Below are positions 1 through 12,107 of a stretch of 64,000 nucleotides of DNA, in pieces; positions within the stretch are counted from its first letter, which is position 1; every line of letters starts with the position of its first letter. The position numbers and the translations under genes were made by a program. The stretch covers positions 350,365 through 414,364 of the forward strand of contig CAJJDP010000009.1 in the NCBI GenBank assembly GCA_905182995.1, written 5' to 3'. This DNA is from Paramecium octaurelia. Its lineage: Eukaryota; Ciliophora; Oligohymenophorea; Peniculida; Parameciidae. Under the pieces are notes generated by a model. It was given only the letters and a program-made list of their open reading frames with translations, made no database searches and was not told where the DNA came from.

Positions 1-7
1 TAAAAGT

Positions 8-2387
8 TCATTTTTTTATGATTTTACTACTCTTCTTTTATGATAGATTATATATGTTTTTCTAGGAAGCAGTGGTTTATTATTTTTAGACAGTTGGACG
101 CTATTATCTAGATGCCACAGATGGAGGAACCTTTAATTGTGATTAACTACCAACCATAGTGCCTCTCATACTCTAGGGTTTGCTTTGTACAGATATGGCT
201 TATTAGGAATCATTAGATTCAGTTAATTGTGGATTGTAATGGTGTTCCTAATCATCATCATCCATTCTTTCAAGTGGCTATATAGGAGATCTTTGATTCT
301 ATTAAGATTGCTTTTCTTAATCCAATTAGGGGAAAATATTTTTAGGTTCTATTTCTGGAGATTTTGGTGCTACCAATGGCTATTGTGGTCTATTAGATCC
401 TACACCAAAGGAATCTTGACGAATAGATTATCTATTTTATAGATTTTATAGTGTTTATTCAACTTATTGGCCAGTTAATTATTATGAAATTACTTTGTCT
501 TAAGATAATGCCAAAGATTATCTTTATTATAAAGCATAAGGAGATCTTTGATGATCATTTATACTTTCATTTATTTAATTTTGGGGATAATTATAGGCTG
601 AAGATCGAGCTTAGGATTACTATTCAATGTTTTATAGTTACTTAGATTAAACCTAATTTGAATATTGATATGATTATTATTAAATTTAAGAATAAGTTTA
701 TTGTTGTAGTTACTATTATTATTATTATTATTATTATTATTATGGAAATTTCTTTTAGTCGGTGTTAATTGACTGAAATAATGATTATTATTAAAATAAG
801 TTATTATCATACTAATTTGTAATAGGTTTTTATTGTAATGTTTTTAGATTTGAATTGGTTAGTTCGACTTACTCAACTAAACTTTACTTTGGTTATTCAT
901 CTATTTCTTAATGATTATATGCATATTCATCATCATTATGAATAACTTATTCATGTTCGCTAAAATTCTGTTGTTAATATTATTATTGATTGGTTAAATT
1001 CTTAAAAAATGATTGCCTATTAGAAGGTGGATCCTAGATAATGATTTGATCATTTTAGATATTCATTTATTTATTTTATAAAGGAAGAATTTCTTATAAA
1101 GTAATTGGTTATAAACTAGAATACTCCTTTAAACTTTTGGTTGGTTCCCAATTAGGAATAGGAGCCTTAAACTTTTTATTAGGGGATTTTTAGAATCTAA
1201 TCTAGGCATCTTAACTTCTTTTTAAAGCAACTTTTGCTCTTTAATCAAGATTCTCAACTTAATGATATAGTTAATTATTTGGATCTTAGTTTTGCAAACT
1301 ATGTGATTAATGGTCAACAACTCTTTGCTTATGAAACCCATTGTGTTATTCTCTGAAATCAATTGAGTAATTCGGTATGAATTCACCAATCGTAGAGGAC
1401 TAATGTATATATTTATATATTATTACTCTAAAATAGTCTTCCAATTAAAATCTGTATTTATACAATAGTTCATGAGCCTGTTTTGGAATGGGCCTATTAT
1501 CTGGGGCCATTATAAGTAAAGATTCGACAATATCATATAAGTCAGAACTATATTAAGATTTCAAGAAAAATAAATAATCGTCTAATTTTTCCATATTAAA
1601 AGTATAACTTTACAGATCATAAATATCCTAAACAAAACTTAAGGTTGCCATTTATAATGCAGTTAATCCAATACAAAATACATCTGACTTATTTTAGTCA
1701 ATGTTGGGTCTTAAGACTTTATGTTTAAGAGATGATAATTATTCAGGACTCAAATTGTACTAGCCTTATTATTTAGCAATGCATCTTCTATAAGCAGTCA
1801 TATCAGTCATTTCTTGGATATCTGTTAATTTGAAAACTGAAAATGGATGGTTCTATCGAAATTAGCTCCTTTAAGCATAAGATGTCAAACTTATAGTTAA
1901 AGGTCTGATATCGCCATGTTGCTTTTATTGATCATTCAATCTTTATAGTGCCGTTAACTAATTATATAATTCAATTTATTACTGTACAATGGAGCATAGC
2001 AACTATTTCAATTTCATCAAAATATTATTTAGTTTCACTTAACTCATTTATAACTCTTTCCAAATATTCATCAAAATATTCATAGACACTATGAGCTTAA
2101 GTTAATTGAGAGCAGAGTTCTTTCTCTGTAACATGTTGTAAGTCCATCATTTAAATTAAGAAAGGAGTACTCTATTTCTATATATAGTATTAATGATGAT
2201 AATTTACATTTCCCATTTATTTCTCTTAAGTTATTTTGAATTAATTCCATTATTCATCATCTTAAAAAATATGATCTTTAACAGCTACAGCATGTTGATC
2301 CTACGTCTTGAATATTCTTATCTCTCCATAGCGGATATCTGTTGATTACTTCCAAAATTACAGTTGACTGATTTTAGGAACATCCAT
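8..2387 (-). CDS. Glutamine-rich protein kinase-like protein, probable pseudokinase (about 784 aa)
   Basis: Read with TAA/TAG as Gln, the minus strand is open from the ATG at 2387 to the TGA at 8-10, with one 25-nt intron at 1958-1982. The first 340 or so residues look like a diverged kinase fold: a helix E-like stretch, then HGDIRP where HRDLKP is expected, FKLTD in place of DFG, and a C-lobe helix with SDVFCIGLTALQMATL, the usual kinase helix F pattern (D-W/F-S-x-G). No glycine loop or clear VAIK lysine is visible. The remaining 440 residues are disordered and Gln/Asn/Ser-rich, with an 11-12 residue poly-Gln run encoded by tandem TAA codons. The missing Asp residues in the HRD and DFG positions argue for a pseudokinase; the substrate or partner is unknown. 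Plus-strand open frames here are shadows of this gene. Confidence 0.75.
712..742. repeat. ATT/TAA trinucleotide microsatellite inside coding sequence
   Basis: About ten uninterrupted ATT units on the plus strand. On the minus strand they are in-frame TAA codons of the pseudokinase gene, so in the ciliate code they encode poly-glutamine. Length polymorphism is likely. Confidence 0.85.
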
Positions 2388-3273
2388 TTTTGATTATTGT
2401 AAATTTTATGAATTGGTTTAGCCCATTCTGTTAAATAATTTTATTTTTAATAAATTTTAATTCTTAATATTGCAATAACTTCACAAAATAAATTTATAGG
2501 GTAGATGAATAACAAATTTACATTTCACATAAATTAATTGAAATTTAACAAAATAATATAAAATCTAGCTAATCTAAAATATTTTCATAGTTATTTATTT
2601 ATTTATTTAATAATATAAATGTGAATATTCTTGTTTGAATATTCCTTTTTCTATATTTTATTAATTTAACCTATAGTCAAAACAAAAATAAAATAAGGAG
2701 GAATGGTGGCTCTTTAATTGAGAGAGATGATACCTAAATAAAATTTAAAAAATAATTCGATAATGAATGTGAAGATTATCATTTTGTTGAAACATCAAGT
2801 TTTTTCTTTGCCTTGATAAAAATATATATGAGAAATTAATTTGATTGCACTATTAATTTCTAATCTAATCACATTAATACTATTAATTATAATAAATTAA
2901 ATATTGATTATTTATTTATTATTTAATATTCATTGTAGAATTCAGGGTACTAATTGGATTATGTATTCTTACTTCTTGTTTTGAAACTTAAGTATCCAGT
3001 TAAAAATCGGATTTACATCAGGAATACATTGTAATAATGAGTATAAAATAATTTTTGTGCATAATTGTTTTTTATTGAAAACGAATTATTTAAAAAAAAA
3101 ATCATTTTTATTAAACATATTTATATATTGACAGTTTCCCATTTGATAATCATGAGGATGTAGAAACTATTCAAAAATCATCAGTCCCAATGAGGCAATA
3201 ACCGTGGTATATAAAGATTTAGTAGCGATTAAAAATTTGATTAATTTTATTTTAAATATCAAATTGATATAAT
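2388..3273. other. AT-rich intergenic region without a supported gene
   Basis: About 890 bp between two divergently oriented genes. It contains homopolymer and TTTA-type runs and only short open stretches interrupted by TGA in all frames; I see no gene. It probably holds the promoters of both flanking genes. Confidence 0.6.
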
Positions 3274-4023
3274 ATGTCCGTATCATAAGAACAAAGAATT
3301 TCATCTACCTCTACTCTCAAAGAAGATTGTATTCCTCTTAAGAGATAATGCAACATCCAAAATTTACTCAGGAGAAAAGATTTCAAATAAGTGGTGAGGA
3401 TTTTATAAAATTAGAATAAGTCAAGGTTAGGTTATTTTACTATTCTAGAACGAATTATTAAAAATTAAAGTATGAGGACTAGATCTATCATGTTGGATAA
3501 AACTTATGCATCAAAGGTGACAACCGATCAGAATATGTGGCTAAACTTATTAAAATAGTTAAACTATACGATGATGAAGATAATTGCATACCCTTAATCA
3601 AAGTGCAATGGTTTTACAGGAAAAATGAACTTTATAGTATACCCAAGGAATAAATGGATTGTATTTCGGAAAATGAAGTTTTCAAAACTAATGAATTTGA
3701 CTATATTGAAGTAGAAAGCATTGTGGGATTAGCAATTATACTCAGTTATGAAGAGTATGATCAAATTGAAGAGTTAAATGATAATGTTTACTTCACAAGA
3801 GCCTCATTTATAGACAGAAAATTATACCCCTCTATTGAATAATGGAAATAAGTTTGTATATGTCATAAGCCCGCCAATCCAGATTTAAAGTATCAACTTA
3901 AACTAAATTAGGTATATATTTTGTGATGTTTGTTAAAAATGGTGTCACTTAAAATGTGTGGGCCTAACACAAGACTAAGCGGATAAACTTAATAAATATG
4001 TATGTCCAGATTGTAAAAACTGA
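3274..4023 (+). CDS. BAH-PHD domain chromatin reader (about 234 aa)
   Basis: Two introns (3426-3448, 23 nt; 3890-3911, 22 nt) join three exons ending at TGA 4021-4023. Residues about 50-170 form a BAH domain: after a basic N-terminus comes YEDQIYHVGQ, then a core with VQWFYRKNEL and a C-terminal strand with YFTRASFIDRK. It is followed directly by a PHD finger whose zinc ligands are visible as CICHKP...FCDVCQKWCHLKCVG...YVCPDCKN at the very C-terminus. Order and length match the short plant BAH-PHD proteins EBS and SHL (about 230 aa), which read histone H3 methylation; a similar nuclear chromatin-reading role is inferred. An in-frame 21-nt GT...AG segment just before the first intron may be a further intron. 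Upstream lies a pseudokinase transcribed the other way. Confidence 0.85.
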
Positions 4024-5515
4024 TATATAGTAATTTTTTATATTGATAAACACATATTCATCTGTTTGGCATTGACAATGCTATTTCAAACTTTTTTAGT
4101 CGTTATCTCATAGCATTAATACTTAAAATTAGTTATCTTCCCATCATTTCAGTGTTCTATTCGAAAGGATAATTTTCTAATTAGAATTTTGACATGAACT
4201 GGCATCAGCATCTCAACTACTCTGCAATTCCACAATAATTAAAACCATCATCTAAAAATCATTACATTTTTTATTAATGGCCTTATTAAATAAATCAAAT
4301 TTAAAAAACAAATTCGAACAGACAAAGACCGTAAAACAATATTTTTTTCTTCTTAGCATAATAAAATCCTTGCCTTAATTTCAAAAAATCATAAATTTAT
4401 GTAATCGATATAAAAATAGAACTCAGGGAAATTTAACTCACAACTAACTATACACATAATGGACTAATTATTTCATTTGCCTAAAATAATCTAAATTCTT
4501 ATGATTTGTACGATTAATTAAAAATGATTTGGAATATAATAATGTCTAAAAATATTAACTTTTTCTAAATTATAATCTAATATCCATGTTAACCTAAACA
4601 CTATTCAAAGATTTCAGAGAAACATGAGGTAAGAGGAAACTTAAAAAAAATTAATTTTTCATCATAATTAATATAATTCAAAAATAACAGAAATTTGTAG
4701 TGGTTCAACAAAAATATTTAGATAAAATAATAATATCTCCAATGAACAATTTTAGTTATTGTTATCATTGGTAACAAGATCTATAATTTATAAGGTAATA
4801 ATAGATATTTTAATACTCTACCTTAGTCATTTTCAAACTAAAGATATTCAAAACTAATTTAAGTCTCTTTTTAATAATATAAAGAATTGTAAATGAATTA
4901 TAATTCTTATCGATTATTTGTTATTTTCCCTTTTGGTTATATAAGTACATGTTTTATTTCATCAATCTTGACTCGCAGATTTTACTCCAAATAGTGAAGA
5001 AAATTAGAATTAGCATAGGCATCAGTTAAAATGTTTGTATTATTTCAAGCACTTTTTCCAACCCAGATGCTTTTCCTACTTTGCTAATTTCTTAATCCTT
5101 TCTTAACTGTTCTGTATCCAGACTGAAAATTAATTGAATAGAGGAGACATAAAGTTTAAATTTAAATTACATTTGGATTTCTATAATATATTAGAAAATA
5201 ACCCAAAAGTGTTCATATCTATGATACATAATAATAATTTAGTGTTCAGTATAAAGAGATGATTGAAATAGAAATCAGAATAGACGGACCTTGTATTAAT
5301 ATTTTAAAGTCAAATAATATAAATTTTACATCACTAGCTAATTAACATATATATAATATTATAAAAATTACCGATAATTAATAATTACAAAGTAAATATA
5401 ACAATAAAGCATAATATAAATATAAAATAACAAAAAATCACGTTTATATTCTAAGTTATTATAAAAAGAAAACTTGAATAAAAATATTAATGAATATATA
5501 TAATATTAATTTATC
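4024..5515. other. Intergenic region with two short open stretches, no gene supported
   Basis: About 1.5 kb between two convergent genes. On the minus strand two stretches look more protein-like than their surroundings (about 4065-4250 and 4780-5170), but each is short, broken by TGA and without a clean start or splice solution. They may be remnants of a decayed gene. The rest is AT-rich and uninformative. Confidence 0.45.
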
Positions 5516-8500
5516 TCATTTTTGTGATCTGATCTTTAATGCTACTTACTTAAATAAATTTTATAAAGGCAATTTGATATCAATTTCTCTTGTTGTTATC
5601 AATTCTACTAAACATTCAAATACTTGTAGTAGTGGATGTGGCTCCAAGTTCAAATCTTTTAATGATTATAATTCCAATAGCAATTGTATGATTTCTTAAA
5701 CTCGCTTTCTACTTAAAGGCATTGATCCTGACATATATTCATCCTTCATAAATTAGGTTACCAAAGATTAGCAAATCTAATTTAAAGTATATAATTTTTT
5801 TGGTTTCTTAAATACTATATTCAATAACTTTTATCTAGTTTCATAAAACAAATCTTCTAATTAGTATAAATTGATATTCCTAGATAATAATTCCCAATAA
5901 TTGACAATTTCCCTATCTAACATATCCTATTAAAGAAGCCATTCACAAATTTGTAGTTCCACATCAATGCAGCTTCTTAAACCGTCAATACTTATTATTT
6001 TGTCCCATTACTAAGTAAAAGTAAGCTATTCAGATAAAAGTTAGATCTACTCTTCTTCTTAGTAAACTTCAATAGTGTCAATTATCAATGGTAGAACCTA
6101 AACCCATATTGGTTTATTGGTTTTATTATAACTCTTAACATTGTTTACTTTTTGTTAGTTCTATCGAGTAGAAAGTTAGATTAGACAAATTTCAAAATAC
6201 TATTTAATAAGCAAAGGATCAGTTAGTTATTCTAGTTAAATATATCTATTTAATAATTGGGTATATTTGTAAATGAGTAGGTCTTATAATTTGGTCATTC
6301 CTCCTTCCTTTTTTAGATTGAACAAAAGGAAAGCATAGATTTTAGATTTATCTTGCTAATTCTTAAGATAAACATAAAAGTCTTCTGCATAATCATGTAA
6401 TTACTTTTCATCTATCCATATCTTTATGTTAGTTGTGTTCTCGATATTTATTGGCAAATCAACAATTGCTTAATAACTTTCATATAGATTGTCAATTAAT
6501 TCTTTTGAGAATGAGTCTTAATCTTTATTCTGAGCTTTTAGAAATAATACATATAATTCACACACTTCAGGCAAAATCTTGTTGATTAATGTTTTAACAT
6601 CCCTATTATCTTAGATCTTTTAACCAATTAATTCTTATATACAGATTATGAACTCCTTAGCCCAATCGAATGATTTAACCAAATTTTTTTCTATCATAAT
6701 CTCTGTGCTTTCTTTAATTAAACGAATAATTTCCCATTTTAAATCCTAATTGTTAATGTTAAATGCAATTATTAATCTAATGAAAATTTCATTGTATAAT
6801 TATTAAGCTTGTTATTTAAATTCTTGATCTTCTAATTATCCTAATTTCTTTAAAAATTTAGTTAAATTTTGAATCATTATCCTAGTAGTTTCTTCCCAGG
6901 CTGCTATGACCTCATTTTAATTTACAGCTGAAGTTTATAAATCCGACTCAGAGAATTTCGTAAATTTTGGATAATCTTCTTCTTTTATGTAATTTGGCAT
7001 TTTCGAATTAAAAACAACTTCCAATTATTATAATTAAGCTACTCTTCCAATCAAATCATCTAAAATCTTGAATATTATGTTTTTTAGCAGATCAATTTAA
7101 AAGTTCACTCTAAATGATCCACAATTAATCAATACAATCTAAATTATTATATGTAAAGCTGATTATCTAACATCTGGAGTGTTATCAAGAGACAAATCCT
7201 TCAAGCTCTATAAAACAACAGTCCATAATTCCTCTAATTCAGTTTGTGATGTCTGTCTTGGGCAGATCTTATTTATGTTATCTGCTAATTACCAAATTAG
7301 ACCAACTGAAACATAACTAATATTTTACTCTGTTGTTCTTTATCTAAATTACTTAATCAAAGGTAATAGTCTTCTGGTTGTCTTAGGATCCAATAAATGC
7401 ATAAATTATCCTATCAACAATTCCAAAATGTGAAATCCAATATTTACATATCCAGTAGGTTCTGTTTCATCACAACTGATTAACAATATTTCTATAACTG
7501 TATTGAATCCCAGAATATTCAATTCATGTCCATTATTTTAAATTAATTTAAAGATAATGTTCAGCAAAGTTTCTTTGACATCAGCATAAGGAATATTTAT
7601 CATTTGTTGAATGGGACTTAATAAATGAGACTACCAGGTATCTCCTTCCCAACAACGACTTTAATCTGGTCTTAAAAAATAAATAAATCCTTATTGCACT
7701 AATTATGAGAAGATCTCCAGAGCTGTTTCTCTAAAGGCCTTTTGCTTATAGTTTGCTATGCATATAAAATGAGCTGTGATAAAGTCCCAAAATTGATGAA
7801 TTCTGAACCAATTCTGTTTTGTAATTTAGTGAATCTTTTGCAATCCAAATGAAATAGACTTGCAATTAACTAAATTCTAAACGTTATTATATTACTCCAT
7901 TAGACTCAAGGTAACTTAATTTATTGCTTCAATCATCGAAAGTAAATGGGAGTCTTCATATAAGTTACTAGATGCGAATAAACCTTCGCAGGTATTGTTT
8001 AACAAAGCTATTTCTTACTAAAAAACTTCAGGATTTAATTCTTATGAAATTGCATTCTAGGCTTACGATTTTTAAATTTGTTCCTCAAATTATTGCATAG
8101 TCTTCATTATTATATACCAGGATTTAATGTCTAAGAAATCTAAAAATTTAATTAGGCACATTTACTTCCGTTTTGTGCAATTTTGAATAAGATTTTTGCA
8201 CTTTATAACTGGCTCTTTGTTAGAGTAGCGTTTTATTTGCCAATACAAAGACTACTTAAATATTTAATGAAGGTTTCTCTAGTTTTAATTTAGCCTAAAG
8301 AACTGGATAATTCAATCCAACTTTATAGAGAATTTAAAAGAGTTTAAAACTGGATTTCGTCATTCAGATTTACCATTATGTTTGAAATTGATTTTAATAT
8401 TAACTATTGCGTTTACTCAATTATTGAATTAAGCTCCTTGCAATTTTCATCTATTATTATTTTTGATTAAAACTATTAGTAATTCTAAAGGAATAATACA

Positions 8501-9792
8501 ATACCTTTTTACAATTAAATCTTTTGAATCGAATCAGTTAGATGAAAAATACATTCAACTATTTATAAAATTTGCTATTATACCTGATTTTTTAGTGAAT
8601 AATGTTTTATTGTAACATGGAATCTCTGTTAAGTTGAGTATATTTTATTAATATAAATTCTTAAACTTTGCATATGCTTATTATTAATGAGTTTAATTTA
8701 TTGTGTATTAAGGTTCCTATTCTGTTGACAATTTGATAATAAAAGTTAAGTGTTATAACAAAGTAGATTATTACTATTAATGTTCTTCTTATAGAGACCC
8801 TTAGGATAGTAGCAGCACTAATTTAGGATCTTGTAGTATAGTCAGAATCCCTTCCAAGATCCAATATCTTACGTAACCGTACGAAGGAGATCTAGTGAAT
8901 AGTAGACTAATATGTTTAATTAGGGATATGTCTCTTTGTAAGGTGACTATCATACCGAATGAATCCCTAATTCTTCTTGCATCTATGATTAAAAATGACA
9001 ATACTGAATTAAACATCTGCAGAATCCAAACTCATCTCTTCATAAATAATAACTGAAAAATCTTAGATTAATTTGTTAACCTATTCGTCCTTATTTATAA
9101 AAGATCCCAAATTTGTTATGATCTATGATAGCATATCTCTACAGATTCCTTTAGAAAACTCATTCTATATAATGAAAGGGACCTTCTGTCCTTTCATTCC
9201 TTGGATAAGTTGCGCAAATATCGTAGCCCCATTTTTATTAGGCTAATCACTGTATTGTCTACACAGATAATCTAAGATTTCCATCAAACCTGTTATTGCT
9301 GTTGTTTGTATGATTGGATTTCTTGCATTTACCAAGGTGAAAAATATTAACATTAGCTACTTTTAAAATCACTATTACTTTCTCTATGTCTTCAGGCTGA
9401 TTAATATTTACTATTTCATTATTAATTAAATGTACACTGCATTGTACCAATTTTAATTGCACATTTTCATTTATTTCATCTTTAATCAAATAGAAGTAAT
9501 GTAATATCGGATGAAGGTCTGTCTAAAATAGAAATTGATTTACTTTAAACAATAAATATGAGTTGAATAGTTTTAGAGTAATGTTAAGAGTAATTTCCGA
9601 TGTTTAATTAGTTTTGCTCTCAGGAAGCATAGCAAAAATTTGAATGATTTCTTAGGTTGGTAATTTTTATAAAGACTTATTCTTTTTGATAGAGTCTATT
9701 ATTCCCTAAATCAGAGGCTTCTAAACCTTATTTCTCTTTTAATCATTCAAAAGTTATTAGAAATCATTCAATAAAGAATCAATTAAATTCAT
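5516..9792 (-). CDS. MON2: MON2 homologue, HEAT-repeat Golgi/endosome trafficking protein (about 1396 aa)
   Basis: Five exons joined by introns at 9360-9378 (19 nt), 8983-9004, 8559-8583 and 8140-8159; the last exon is open for over 2.6 kb to TGA 5516-5518. The protein is an all-helical HEAT-type array without transmembrane segments. The N-terminal third has the DCB-like stretch with NARNPIIQTTAITGLMEIL; the centre has WYIIMKTM-type and SFGLQKIHQ helices and the segment VSVGLIWQLAD, which corresponds to the TAVGLLWNISD signature of MON2 and large Arf-GEFs; the C-terminus continues as helical repeats. No Sec7 domain is present, as in MON2. Family knowledge: MON2 acts at the trans-Golgi and endosomes with Dopey and Arl1. 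The very short first intron was chosen because it restores the conserved NARNP frame. Confidence 0.82.
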
Positions 9793-10445
9793 TAATTTTT
9801 AGTAAATAATAATCAATCTATTAAACTTAAGTTTATGTATTAATAATCATGTATTTCAGAAATTAAGAACTATGCTATATACAGAAATCCATAAAAAACA
9901 AACTATGTTGTGAATAAGAGATGATATATTAAAAATATACTATAACAATTAAACTACAAAAGACAGAGTAGTTATAAATGATTCAATATTACATAATAAT
10001 GTTGGATCAAATTGTTAGTTTAAATAATAGAAACTACTTATGAATTATAAGCTGAGAATAACAAAATGGAGTAAAATATATTATTAATATTGTTGATTGC
10101 ATAATATAAATAATATGATTTAAGGCATACACATCAATTAATGATAATTGATAATAATAATTGAATTTAAGAGACACGAACTTTAGGTTTTTGGTGTTTA
10201 AAATAATCAACAATTTTAAACAAAACAGTAAATACAATAAGAAGCTTAGCCTATTATTTATTTTATAATTATTATAAATCGGTTATATATAGCAAATTTA
10301 ATGTAAGGTCTAATTCATTAGAAATATAATGTACTTATAAATAAAAAGAAGAGAAAAACAGTAATGTAATCTATAATAACATTAAAGTTTAAATTAAGAG
10401 ATTAATATATTGAACAAAATTCAAAATAAGTTGAGATACTAATTA
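9793..10445. other. Intergenic region, nothing recognised
   Basis: About 650 bp of AT-rich sequence upstream of the MON2 start and downstream of the cyclic-nucleotide-binding gene stop. Open frames seen here end quickly when read with TGA as stop and have no recognisable protein character. Confidence 0.6.
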
Positions 10446-11970
10446 TCAATAATAAATTTGTTTTTTGTTGTTTAAGTTTCTCCAAGGATGTGAATGGTCA
10501 AAATACAATTAGTATTTTTCACTGTCTCCAATTTTGTATTGATCAAGTGTTTCAAAACTCTTTTCTGTGTCAATCAAATCAACATATATCTTTTTTCTTG
10601 AAGTGCTTCTTATAGCAGGAAGAGTGAATGAGTTTTCACTCGAATCATCCCCAAATCTAAGGATTTGATTTTTCTTTAGAGCCATTTAAGCTTATCTTTG
10701 AGTTTTTTAGAAGGCATTTTCTTCAGTTTAAATGGGTGTCTTTTTTCTCTTAGCAGATTTGCACCTAATTTTAAGATCTTCATATAATTTAATTGTTTTC
10801 TTAAATTCTATTTTAGTCTCAATAAGTTCAATTTCCTAATGATGTACATCTCTAACATCAAAGACTCTTTCTTCAAACTTTTTCATTCTCCAGGTTTATT
10901 TTTGTTTTTCTAAACTAATGAAATCCTCTAAATTATTATTTTCTGCATATTTCTTAAAATCGTAGTGTGAGAATTCATACAAACTGGATCCATCTGATGC
11001 ACAACGAAGAGAAAATGAGTATTTCAATTCGTTGGGTTGCTAATAAAAGATTTCTGATTCTTAGAGTTCACTTAAAATTAATTATTATCCTTGATATTGT
11101 TTAACAACATGAAATACTCCATATTTGACAACAAAAATTTAAGAATTGTCGGCTCCTTCTTTAACTGATATTTAATTTCTTACATAATGTTTCAAAACTA
11201 AATAGTAAGACAATTATTTAAGATCTTCATCATTCCAAAGTTTTAGTGGAGGAATTGTTTAGAGAAATACTAATTTCTCATGATGTAGATTCTAAACTCA
11301 ATATAATAATAACTTTACTGATTTTGCCTAAGATGTCTATATATTGTTTTCTTGTCAAACAGCCAAACTCACAATCTGTTTTAGTTGTGACTGTTGCTGT
11401 CGCTTTTAGATTATCTTTTATCAAGGCCAATTCACCAAAGGAGTCACCTTATTCAAGTGTTTTGATTTCTTGGAGGCTGAATTAGTCCTCATCTCCCTTT
11501 ATAGTTGGTTATTGGTGAATTGCTCCTGGGGTTGAAGATTATTGAATTTATTATACACTAGTTTGCTGAGTAATGTTGTTATTTTAATTGATTTTCATGG
11601 AGGTTCTCCGTAAGCCTTTTTGAACATAGATGCTAATGCTTACTTTGCCAGACAGGATGACATAAAAAGTTCTGTTTTCCTTATTAATTTGGATAACTAT
11701 ATTTTTTATAAGATATTTACTTTGAGTACCTGCAGGGATTCTCAAATAAGATATGTTTTTACATAAATCAGCTACAATAAGAGGTCCATATTGAGCTTTC
11801 AATTTTTATACGAAACTTAATGATAGCATAAATAATTCAATTTGTTCTTATTCTTTTTAAGTTCTCTGCTTTTTTAAAAAGGCTTGTCTTGCTTCATTCA
11901 ACAAATCATTTTGCGAAGGTTTAGCAGGTAGAAAACCTTTTTACTATATTAATTTTTTCATCCTATTCAT
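10446..11970 (-). CDS. Protein with two cyclic-nucleotide-binding-like domains (about 492-500 aa)
   Basis: Starts at ATG 11970 (MNRMKKL) and ends at TGA 10446-10448. A required 22-nt intron lies just after the first binding fold. Domain one (about residues 60-205) shows the beta-roll pattern FYVILSGKVSI, a Gln/Ser-rich insertion, then GDSFGELALIKD and a basic-hydrophobic strand, that is the phosphate-binding cassette with FGE-AL present; the arginine two to three residues after AL is replaced, so nucleotide affinity is uncertain. Domain two (about 215-310) is weaker and lacks FGE. The C-terminal 180 residues are basic and helical. No kinase or membrane segment is present. It resembles ciliate PKA-regulatory-subunit-like proteins but has no docking or pseudosubstrate motif that I can see. 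A 24-nt in-frame GT...AG stretch in domain one may be a second intron. Confidence 0.8.
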
Positions 11971-12107
11971 AGTTTAAGATGATTATAAATAATTAATAAA
12001 TTGATTATTGTTAAATATAAATTTAACTAATTAAACTATGGGTAAGGTTGTTTACTCTCAAAATTTGAACAAAACAAAAAATCATCAAAATTTCTTTATA
12101 AATGGAG
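11971..12107. other. Short intergenic spacer
   Basis: AT-rich spacer of 137 bp between two minus-strand genes; it should hold the promoter of the cyclic-nucleotide-binding gene. No element recognised. Confidence 0.5.

Noticed and set aside
227-810. Short plus- and minus-strand ORFs near the start, including an Asn-repeat peptide
   Set aside because: They arise from reading TAA/TAG as stops or from the wrong frame; the minus-strand frame of the pseudokinase explains the whole region as Gln-rich coding sequence.
1-1045. A long plus-strand frame rich in Ile/Leu/His
   Set aside because: It lies opposite the real gene, has no domain, and its hydrophobic composition is what the complement of Gln/Asn codons gives.
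10034-10237. A 67-aa hydrophobic minus-strand ORF
   Set aside because: AT-driven Leu/Ile/Tyr composition in an intergenic region, no start context or neighbour exons.
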